DNA from: Candidatus Delongbacteria bacterium
GTDB lineage: Bacteria; UBA4055
Assembly: GCA_022013635.1 (NCBI GenBank)
Contig: JAKLPX010000351.1
Coordinates: forward strand, 1-6,542
DNA length: 6,542 bases
Direction of reading: 5' to 3'
Both the position numbers and the translations under genes were made by a program. The notes beneath the pieces are model-generated. The model saw only the letters and a program-made list of their open reading frames with translations. It was not told the DNA's origin and ran no database searches. Each line of letters starts with the position of its first letter. Position 1 is the first letter of the stretch. Below are positions 1-6,542 of the stretch, piece by piece.

Positions 1-1
1 C

Positions 2-1063
2 GAACTGCCTCCGGGCTACTATAAATTAGTCGTTGAAGTCGAAGATATAAACTTGGGAAAGAAAGTAGATACTCTAGAAGTTCCTCAGGATTCAAAAATG
101 TTCATGATTGCGAAATTTGAAGATAAATTCTCTGTGTCAACGATTCAATTGGCTTCCAAAATAATTACCGATAAAGCTGATGAAAAATCGGAATTTTTTA
201 AGCAGGGCGTAATAATTCTGCCTAATCCAAGTAAAATTTTCGGAACTAACAGACCGTTTGTTTACTATTACGCTGAAATTTACGGATTGAATCCAAACGA
301 CGATTTAGAATACTGCTGGACTATTTTATCAAACGACGGCGAAGAAATCAGGAAAGGCAATGTTGAGAAAAAGAAATCAACCGGAAAATCTATGGTGATT
401 GCAGACCGAGTTTCAATTCCGAGTTTCAAAACCGGCGCGTACAATTTGATTTTAAGCATAGCGAATAAAACCGGCGGTAAAATGATCGAAGGAAAGAACA
501 ATTTCTACATTTACAGAAAAATTGATTTTTCGGGCGGGAAATTTAAACTCCCGGAAGAAATGAAAGATATTACAATTTCAGGAAAAGACTCTATTGAATT
601 TGATATTATGAAAGATGACGAAATTATAGCCGAATACGATCAGATTTTATCAACACTGGAGAAAAAAGAACAGAATAAATATACAGGGCTTTTACTGACA
701 GGTAAAAGAGAATTCTTAAAAAAATATTGGACTGAAAGAGAAACAAAGCAGGAAAATGCAAGAGAAAATTTTAAATTGCTGCTTCAAAAGATAAATAATG
801 AATTTTCTACAAAGAAAAACGAAGGATGGAAAACCGACAGAGGCCGTATTTTTTTAAAAATGGGACAGCCGGACAAAAGAGATATAGAAACTTACAATAA
901 CGAGTATGCCGATCATGAAATCTGGCAATATTTTAGCGGAAATTACACTTTCGTTTTTGCTGATACCCACGGATTGGGAGATTTCAAATTGATACATTCG
1001 GATTATCCTGGAGAGAAGAGCAATCTTAATTGGGAAACTAAAATCAAAAAGAGCAAATTCTAA
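2..1063 (+). CDS. GWxTD-domain protein, 5' end outside the window
   Basis: The reading frame is open from base 2, so the gene begins upstream and 353 residues are visible. The TTG at 53 is not a convincing start: the codons before it read ELPPGYYKLVVEVEDIN, a typical edge of the beta-sandwich region of this family and continuous with what follows. The named motif GWKTD lies at 824-838 (visible residues 275-279). It is followed by RGRIFLKMGQPD and later HEIWQYF, the conserved core of the GWxTD domain. About 270 residues of mixed beta and charged helical sequence precede it. GWxTD proteins are commonly 400-500 residues with an N-terminal export signal; that part is not visible here, so location cannot be judged. 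The molecular function of the family is not established. The stop TAA directly abuts the TTG start of the peptidase gene, which suggests co-transcription and coupled translation. The family call is confident; any role would be a guess. Confidence 0.9.
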   Translation, partial: ELPPGYYKLVVEVEDINLGKKVDTLEVPQDSKMFMIAKFEDKFSVSTIQLASKIITDKADEKSEFFKQGVIILPNPSKIFGTNRPFVYYYAEIYGLNPNDDLEYCWTILSNDGEEIRKGNVEKKKSTGKSMVIADRVSIPSFKTGAYNLILSIANKTGGKMIEGKNNFYIYRKIDFSGGKFKLPEEMKDITISGKDSIEFDIMKDDEIIAEYDQILSTLEKKEQNKYTGLLLTGKREFLKKYWTERETKQENARENFKLLLQKINNEFSTKKNEGWKTDRGRIFLKMGQPDKRDIETYNNEYADHEIWQYFSGNYTFVFADTHGLGDFKLIHSDYPGEKSNLNWETKIKKSKF

Positions 1064-1570
1064 TTGGAAATTGACGGTTATGAAATATTGATTATAAAGT
1101 CGAAAGCGCGGAAAAAAACTGTTCAGGCTAAACTTGTAGGCGATAGGACAATAAAGGTACTTGCTCCTTACCGTGTAGGCGCAGAATATTTAGATGATTT
1201 CATTGTAAAATCTGTTAAGAAACTCAGCTCAAAGGGAAAAATATCGGATACAAATGAATTTCTTTATAAACGGGCTGAAATGTTAAGAAAAAAATTTATT
1301 CCCGAAGCTCCGGATTTTGAGATCGGTTACTCGAATTCTTTAAGAACAACTTGGGGTAAATGTTTTATATCAGATAAAAATATTGTTCTCAACACGAAAT
1401 TGAAAAATTATCCTTTGTGGGTTGTCGATCTTGTTATCATACACGAGATAGCACATTTGATTTTCCATAATCACGGAAAAGGTTTCAGGAGTATAGTTTC
1501 AAGGTATAAACTTAAGGAAAGGGCAACGGGTTATTTGTTGGCTAAAGGTATGAAAGCCTCAGATATTTAA
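1064..1570 (+). CDS. Compact YgjP/SprT-like zinc metallopeptidase (M48-type fold, DUF45 family)
   Basis: The 168-residue product carries HEIAHLIFHNHGKGF at residues 127-141: HExxH gives zinc ligands H127 and H131 with catalytic E128, and H137 is the likely third ligand, matching the HELxHxxxxNHxxxF pattern of YgjP proteins. RTTWGKC at 94-100 corresponds to the family's RWGSC motif. The N-terminus (IIKSKARKKTVQAKL, then KVLAPYRV) matches the first strands of the family. It is shorter than the usual 220-240 residues: the segment between the N-terminal strands and the helix before the WG motif is reduced. There is no signal peptide, so it is probably cytoplasmic. The frame opens only at the preceding stop, so the start is TTG 1064 or TTG 1088; 1064 keeps the first conserved strand. 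No strong Shine-Dalgarno site is seen, so reinitiation after the GWxTD gene is plausible. The family is confident; the substrate is unknown. Two TAA stops follow in tandem. Confidence 0.85.
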   Translation: MEIDGYEILIIKSKARKKTVQAKLVGDRTIKVLAPYRVGAEYLDDFIVKSVKKLSSKGKISDTNEFLYKRAEMLRKKFIPEAPDFEIGYSNSLRTTWGKCFISDKNIVLNTKLKNYPLWVVDLVIIHEIAHLIFHNHGKGFRSIVSRYKLKERATGYLLAKGMKASDI

Positions 1571-1589
1571 TAAAATTAGGAAAGCAGAA

Positions 1590-2261
1590 ATGGCGAAGGA
1601 TAAATGTATAAATTGCAATGCAAAACCGGGTAAAAGAAGATGTTTAATAAAAAACATGGAACAGATATGTCCTGTCTGCTGTGCAAAGATCAGGAATGAA
1701 GACTGTTCTGAATGTCAATACTATCAGATTTCAGAATCATTTCATATAAAGAAACAGGAAAAGGGAACCTCTTCAGCCAGTTCATATTTTGGAAGTCCTG
1801 TTATGCAGAAAAGCATAATGGAAGCGTCAATGGATCTTATGAATTCACACTCGAAAATCGGCTCGGAATTTGACAATAATCCGGATAAATTCATTAATGA
1901 AAGCTTTGAATTTTTCAATACTGAAGAGTTTAGCGAATTTTCATTTTCTGACGAAGAAATAGATTTGATCATTAAAAAATACGGTGAACCTGTGTCAGAA
2001 GATGGGTGGTTTCATACCGAAGATGGAACGAATTATTACAATAATGCGGTTTTATTCATAATGAACGACCGAAGGTATAGAGAATTCTCAAAAAAAATCA
2101 TGACGATATTTCTAAAATATTATACAAAACAAGAAATAGACAAAGCATGGCTTATTCTTTCAACTTCAAACAGATTAATGGAAGCCCAATTTGTACTGCC
2201 TTTCACCATACTGATGTTTTTCAGAGGCATCAGCAGATGGAAGCTCGAAAGAAAGGTATAA
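1590..2261 (+). CDS. Unrecognised protein with N-terminal eight-cysteine zinc-finger-like module
   Basis: I do not recognise a named family for this 223-residue protein. Residues 6-42 hold eight cysteines in the order CxxC (6, 9), C18, C27xxCC (27, 30, 31) and CxxC (39, 42), interspersed with basic residues (GKRRC, RNEDC). This spacing could bind two zinc ions. A Ser-rich, low-complexity linker lies at about 55-70, then an acidic, Phe-rich stretch at about 94-125 (FNTEEFSEFSFSDEE). The C-terminal half, about 150-223, looks alpha-helical, with a hydrophobic run FVLPFTILMFF at 201-211 that is short for a membrane span and more likely a buried helix. The start is ATG 1590 with AGGA at 1578-1581 as ribosome binding site. 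It follows the peptidase gene by 19 nt, so the two are probably co-transcribed. A regulatory or adaptor role is possible, but nothing in the sequence proves it. The coding frame itself is secure: long, with ordered Cys motifs. Confidence 0.8.
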   Translation: MAKDKCINCNAKPGKRRCLIKNMEQICPVCCAKIRNEDCSECQYYQISESFHIKKQEKGTSSASSYFGSPVMQKSIMEASMDLMNSHSKIGSEFDNNPDKFINESFEFFNTEEFSEFSFSDEEIDLIIKKYGEPVSEDGWFHTEDGTNYYNNAVLFIMNDRRYREFSKKIMTIFLKYYTKQEIDKAWLILSTSNRLMEAQFVLPFTILMFFRGISRWKLERKV

Positions 2262-2407
2262 GTGATTAGAAGAGAAAGCAGTAAAGTGAAGTGTCAGTAT
2301 ATGACAAATTTTGGCAGAAGCTGAGTAAGAATTACGCATGAAAATCAATTGGCTTGATTATTGCAATTACATTAAACAAACTAAAATAAATCATAAGGAG
2401 AATCAAA
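2262..2407 (+). promoter_or_regulatory. groESL leader region with two small inverted repeats; no CIRCE
   Basis: This 146-nt gap should hold the control region of the chaperonin operon. The HrcA operator CIRCE (TTAGCACTC-N9-GAGTGCTAA) is not present, and no clear sigma-32 promoter (CTTGAA / CCCCAT) is seen. Two inverted repeats with 5-nt spacers are present: TGTCA-N5-TGACA at 2292-2306 and AATCAA-N5-TTGATT at 2343-2359. The palindrome ATTGCAAT at 2360-2367 follows at once. The best housekeeping-like promoter is TTGCAA (2361-2366), a 15-nt spacer and TAAAAT (2382-2387), which would give a very short leader. AAGGAG at 2395-2400, seven bases before the ATG, is a strong ribosome binding site. The absence of CIRCE and the repeats are seen directly; any operator or promoter role is inferred. 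Confidence 0.35.
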
Positions 2408-2689
2408 ATGGCAGTAAATTTAAAACCGATCAAAGACAGAGTGGTAATTGAAATGATCGAAGAAACGGTGAACAAAACAAAAGGCGGAATCATTCTTCCG
2501 GACACATCTTCAAAAGAAAAACCTCAAATCGGCACAATAATAGCGGTCGGAAGCGACGAAAAAATGAAAAAAGAAGTCAAAGTGGGCGATAAAGTTATCT
2601 ATGCGAAATATTCAGGTACGGAAGTGACTCTTGAAGAGAAAAAATATCTTCTTTTAAAGTTTGAAGATATTTTGGCAGTCGTAAAATAA
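2408..2689 (+). CDS. groES: Co-chaperonin GroES (Hsp10)
   Basis: This 93-residue protein is full length for bacterial GroES (about 95-97). It forms the heptameric lid that closes the GroEL chamber in the cytoplasm and helps folding of enclosed proteins. The N-terminus [15 protein letters not shown] matches the family start. The mobile loop lies at about 20-33 and contains GGIIL at 26-30, the hydrophobic tripeptide that docks on GroEL apical domains. [16 protein letters not shown] at 58-73 and the final FEDILAVV are the standard closing strands. The ATG at 2408 follows a strong AAGGAG site at 2395-2400. groEL follows after 30 nt, the classical bicistronic order. No key residue is missing. The identification is certain; how it is induced is not visible because the common CIRCE element is absent. 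Confidence 0.98.
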   Translation: MAVNLKPIKDRVVIEMIEETVNKTKGGIILPDTSSKEKPQIGTIIAVGSDEKMKKEVKVGDKVIYAKYSGTEVTLEEKKYLLLKFEDILAVVK

Positions 2690-2716
2690 AAAATATTTAG
2701 GATATAGGAGATTTAA

Positions 2717-4369
<1,653 letters not shown>

Positions 4370-4420
4370 AAAATGCAGAATTACTGCGTCGAAGCAAATT
4401 TCCTTGTAATTCAGCATTTT
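4370..4420 (+). terminator. Long hairpin directly after the groEL stop codon
   Basis: Arms at 4370-4384 and 4406-4420 pair at 14 of 15 positions, with a single A-A mismatch at 4377/4413 and a 21-nt loop. The right arm ends in TTTT but no longer U-run follows (ATGATTTG). The stem is AT-rich. It may be a first, weaker terminator or a 3'-end structure that protects the chaperonin mRNA from exonucleases. The pairing is seen directly; the role is inferred. Confidence 0.5.
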
Positions 4421-4460
4421 ATGATTTGATCGCTTTATTTAAAGAAAATATGGATATTCT

Positions 4461-4500
4461 AAACGGGTTGTCGAATTTTATCAGCCCGTTTTATTTTGTT
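4461..4500 (+). terminator. Rho-independent terminator of the groESL operon
   Basis: The ten-base-pair arms AAACGGGTTG (4461-4470) and CAGCCCGTTT (4482-4491) pair fully with one G-U wobble. They enclose an 11-nt loop and are followed by the T-rich tail TATTTTGTT. A GC core next to a U tract is the standard intrinsic terminator layout. It lies 92 nt after the groEL stop and 56 nt before rarA, and should separate the two transcripts. Confidence 0.8.
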
Positions 4501-4527
4501 GAAAATTTAATTGAAATGGAGTATCTT
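4499..4527 (+). promoter_or_regulatory. Candidate promoter of rarA
   Basis: TTGAAA at 4499-4504 (five of six to the sigma-70 type -35) is separated by 17 nt from TATCTT at 4522-4527 (four of six to the -10). It begins at the end of the U tract of the groESL terminator and would start transcription near 4534, about 22 nt before the rarA ATG. The position is sensible, but such matches are common in AT-rich DNA and the organism's consensus is unknown. Confidence 0.35.
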
Positions 4528-4555
4528 CTCACAATGAAATTCAAGCGAGAAAAAA

Positions 4556-5887
4556 ATGGAATTATTTAATTTCGGAGAAGATAATCTTGAAGACATTCCA
4601 CGAGAATTTATTCCGCTCGCCGAAAGAATTAGAGCTGTAAGAATTTCGGATGTAGTCGGTCAGGAGCATCTTACAGGCGAAGACACAATAATCAATAAAA
4701 TGATAAAGAACAAAGCTGTTTTTTCCATGATATTATGGGGGCCTCCGGGAAGCGGAAAAACCACGCTTGCAAAATTAATTGCAAAAGAGTCCGGATCGAA
4801 ATTCTATAAGCTCAGCGCGGTAAGTTCAGGCGTCAAAGATTTGAGAGAAGTTATCTATAATGCTGGAATAGCTGCAAGACGCGGAGAGAGCGCAGTTCTT
4901 TTCATAGACGAAATACACCGATACAACAAAGGTCAGCAGGATGCACTTCTTAACTCAGTCGAGAAAGGTATAATAAGACTTATCGGCGCAACGACGGAAA
5001 ATCCGTCATTCGAGGTCAATTCTTCTTTATTATCGAGAAGCAAAGTATTAAAACTTAATCCTTTAAGTGAAGCGGCTTTGGAAAATATTCTTGAAAGAGC
5101 TTTGAAAGAAGACGAAATAATCAAAGTGCAAAATGTTAACATTAGTGAAGACGCAAAAAAGATTCTGATCGAGGCAAGCGGCGGCGATGCGAGAAAAATG
5201 CTCAACACAATAGAACTTGCGATAGAATTTTCGGAAAAATCAGAGAATTTGATCATTTCTCAGGTTGAGCTTAAGAAAGCACTGACAGACAATCGGAAGA
5301 AATATGATAAAACGGGCGATTATCATTATGATGTAATTTCGGCATTCATAAAAAGCGTAAGGGGATCTGATCCTGATGCGGCAATTTATTATCTTGCAAG
5401 AATGCTCGACGCCGGAGAAAATCCCGAATTCATCGCTAGAAGGCTTATTATATTAGCTTCGGAAGACATCGGGAACGCATCGCCAAACGGACTTGTAATG
5501 GCTCAGACCTGTTTTGAAGCCGTAAGAGTAATCGGAATGCCCGAAGCAAGAATAATCTTAGCTCAAGCAACTACATACCTTGCATCCCAGCCTAAATCCA
5601 ACGCATCATACGAAGCACTGAACAAAGCATTAGAAGTTGTAGAAAAAGAAGGTGATAATGCCGAGATTCCTCTACATTTAAGGAATGCTCCTACAAAAAT
5701 GATGAAGGAATTCGGGTTCGGTAAAGAGTATAAATATCCTCATGATTTCGATGGACATTTTATACAGGAAGATTACTTGCCTGAAAAAATAAAGAATGAG
5801 CAATTTTACTTTCCGACTGAAGAAGGAATGGAAAAACAAATTAAGGAAAGACTGTCATCAAAATGGAAAAATAAAAAGAGGTACTGA
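4556..5887 (+). CDS. rarA: Replication-associated recombination protein A (RarA/MgsA), AAA+ ATPase
   Basis: This 443-residue protein matches the usual RarA length (about 420-450). RarA is a cytoplasmic, DNA-dependent ATPase of the clamp-loader clade; the family (bacterial RarA, yeast Mgs1, human WRNIP1) acts at stalled replication forks. The N-terminal PLAERIRAVRISDVVGQEHL (20-39) is the family start motif, with AVRI where most members have a proline-containing version. Walker A is GPPGSGKTT at 62-70 and Walker B LFIDEIHR at 115-122. GATTENPSF at 144-152 is sensor 1, R161 in LLSRSKVL is the likely arginine finger, and GGDARKMLN at 209-217 carries the sensor 2 arginine R213. The C-terminal oligomerisation domain starts near YDKTGDYHYD (250) and includes LARMLDAGENP and LASEDIGNASP. 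The only in-frame ATG after an upstream stop (4535-4537) is 4556; its leader is A-rich with no clear Shine-Dalgarno site. The gene appears intact. Confidence 0.97.
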   Translation: MELFNFGEDNLEDIPREFIPLAERIRAVRISDVVGQEHLTGEDTIINKMIKNKAVFSMILWGPPGSGKTTLAKLIAKESGSKFYKLSAVSSGVKDLREVIYNAGIAARRGESAVLFIDEIHRYNKGQQDALLNSVEKGIIRLIGATTENPSFEVNSSLLSRSKVLKLNPLSEAALENILERALKEDEIIKVQNVNISEDAKKILIEASGGDARKMLNTIELAIEFSEKSENLIISQVELKKALTDNRKKYDKTGDYHYDVISAFIKSVRGSDPDAAIYYLARMLDAGENPEFIARRLIILASEDIGNASPNGLVMAQTCFEAVRVIGMPEARIILAQATTYLASQPKSNASYEALNKALEVVEKEGDNAEIPLHLRNAPTKMMKEFGFGKEYKYPHDFDGHFIQEDYLPEKIKNEQFYFPTEEGMEKQIKERLSSKWKNKKRY

Positions 5888-5939
5888 GAAGGTTTTTCTT
5901 GAATTTAAAATTCAGCAAAATAAATTTTCAATTATGCTA

Positions 5940-5968
5940 TTTACTTGTAAAGAAGGATTGCATATATT
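5940..5968 (+). promoter_or_regulatory. Candidate promoter of the SLC12-like transporter gene
   Basis: TTTACT at 5940-5945 (four of six to the -35) and TATATT at 5963-5968 (five of six to the -10) are separated by 17 nt. Transcription would start near 5975, about 34 nt before the TTG start. No convincing terminator lies between rarA and this site, so read-through from rarA is also possible. This is a pattern match only. Confidence 0.3.
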
Positions 5969-5999
5969 GTCAGTCTGAAAAATATTCCTGAAATGATGC

Positions 6000-6006
6000 G
6001 GAGGTG
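6000..6006 (+). promoter_or_regulatory. Strong, closely spaced ribosome binding site before a TTG start
   Basis: GGAGGTG pairs with seven bases of the usual 16S rRNA 3' end. The GGAGG core ends only four bases before TTG 6009, tighter than the usual 5-9. An in-frame TGA at 5994-5996 excludes an earlier start, and no ATG occurs in this frame until codon 47, inside the membrane region. The site therefore fixes TTG 6009 as the start. Confidence 0.7.
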
Positions 6007-6008
6007 GT

Positions 6009-6542
6009 TTGAAAGAAGCAATTAGGAAAGCACCGATTAAATTCGGAACATTTAAAGGTGTTTTTGTACCTTCAACCGAAGCTATTCTCGGAACGGTTTT
6101 ATTTTTACTTCTTCCCGTATTAACAGCCGATCTCGGGCTTATAAAAATGCTTTTAATTGTAGTTCTTGCCCACACAGTTACTTTTTCTACGATGTTTTCG
6201 ATAGCCGATATCGCAACAAATCTGAATACGATAGGCGGCGGAGGAATGTATGCGCTGATAAAAAGGTCACTTGGTAAAGCAATGGGGGGCTCGATCGGAA
6301 TTCAACTTTTTTTGGCTCAGGCGGCGTCAATCGGATTTTATTCTATCGGCTTTGCAGAGCCTTTGCATCCTTTTCTAATGCCCTTTTTGAAAAACATTCC
6401 TTTTTTATCGGGAACAGGAGCGGAGGGTATATTATTTCAGAAGCAAATTCTATCCAGCATCGTATTTTTAATATTCTTCACTGTAGTAATGTTCGGCGCT
6501 GATTTTACTTTAAAAGTACAGACATTAATATTATACATTCTC
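6009..6542 (+). CDS. SLC12-like cation-chloride cotransporter family permease (APC superfamily), 3' end outside the window
   Basis: 178 residues are visible and the frame is open to the window end. A short N-terminus of about 15 residues leads into the first membrane segment (about 17-39, FKGVFVPSTEAILGTVLF). Further segments are seen at about 45-65, 93-117 and 146-164, with another starting near 170. Between the second and third lies ADIATNLNTIGGGGMYALI (66-84), then RSLG and GGSIGIQLFLAQ, and the third segment ends GFYSIGFAEPL. This series resembles the SLC12 pattern SAIATNGxVxGGGxYYLISRSLG / GGSIGL / AMYVVGFAE. The protein should carry ions or small solutes across the inner membrane; the actual substrate cannot be read. 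Y111 aligns with the potassium-site tyrosine of NKCC1, but A25 stands where NKCC-type proteins have Asn. The large regulatory N-terminus of animal members is absent, as expected for a bacterial homologue. The start is TTG with a strong GGAGGTG site. A general amino-acid permease of the same superfamily is the main alternative. Confidence 0.82.
   Translation, partial: MKEAIRKAPIKFGTFKGVFVPSTEAILGTVLFLLLPVLTADLGLIKMLLIVVLAHTVTFSTMFSIADIATNLNTIGGGGMYALIKRSLGKAMGGSIGIQLFLAQAASIGFYSIGFAEPLHPFLMPFLKNIPFLSGTGAEGILFQKQILSSIVFLIFFTVVMFGADFTLKVQTLILYIL

Noticed and set aside
53..55. TTG as start of the first gene
   Set aside because: The frame is open back to base 2 and the upstream codons encode sequence typical of the GWxTD family, so the gene starts outside the window.
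4426..4454. TTGATC-N17-TATGGA as a promoter after groEL
   Set aside because: The -10 match is only three of six, and it lies before the groESL terminator, which would stop its transcript before rarA.
5900..5914. Palindrome TGAATTT-A-AAATTCA as a rarA terminator
   Set aside because: It is purely AT-rich apart from the end pairs, has almost no loop when fully paired and is not followed by a U tract, so it is more likely a chance AT palindrome.
5796..5978. 60-codon + strand frame overlapping the end of rarA
   Set aside because: It overlaps the intact rarA C-terminus in another frame, is Lys/Phe-rich and shows no recognisable motif or clear ribosome binding site.
5912..6175. Minus-strand 87-codon frame across the transporter start
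   Set aside because: It lies opposite the conserved SLC12-like coding sequence and its leader, with no motif of its own.

Overview
The window is ordinary bacterial chromosome, AT-rich (roughly 35-40% GC by eye), with every gene on the + strand and short gaps. Large GWxTD-domain proteins, a GroEL with a Met/Gly-rich tail, and AT-rich lysine-heavy coding fit the Fibrobacterota-Chlorobiota-Bacteroidota (FCB) side of the tree or a related candidate phylum, for example an Ignavibacteria-like or Cloacimonadota-like lineage. This is inference from family content, not from a marker search. Several genes have clear Shine-Dalgarno sites (AAGGAG, AGGAG, GGAGGTG), which argues against Bacteroidia proper, where such sites are usually weak.

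Layout. (1) 2-2261: three closely packed genes, probably one transcript. They are the 3' part of a GWxTD-domain protein whose start lies upstream of the window, a compact YgjP/SprT-like zinc metallopeptidase that starts directly after the preceding stop codon, and an unrecognised protein with an eight-cysteine N-terminal zinc-finger-like module. (2) 2262-2407: a 146-nt leader with no CIRCE operator but with two small inverted repeats. (3) 2408-4369: the groES-groEL chaperonin operon, followed by two hairpins; the second (4461-4500) is a good intrinsic terminator. (4) 4556-5887: rarA, the AAA+ replication-associated recombination factor, probably with its own promoter just after the terminator. 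(5) 6009 to the window end: the N-terminal third or so of a membrane transporter resembling the SLC12 cation-chloride cotransporter branch of the APC superfamily. It begins at a TTG codon very close to a strong ribosome binding site and is cut off by the window end.

How they fit together. GroES and GroEL form the folding chamber. RarA acts at stalled replication forks. The GWxTD protein, peptidase and Cys-rich protein may be co-transcribed, but no shared pathway can be read from the sequence. I saw no mobile element, CRISPR array, tRNA, rRNA or defence system. The points most worth a second look are the SLC12-like transporter with altered ion-site positions, the compact peptidase directly abutting the GWxTD gene, the Cys-rich unknown, and the non-CIRCE control of groESL.
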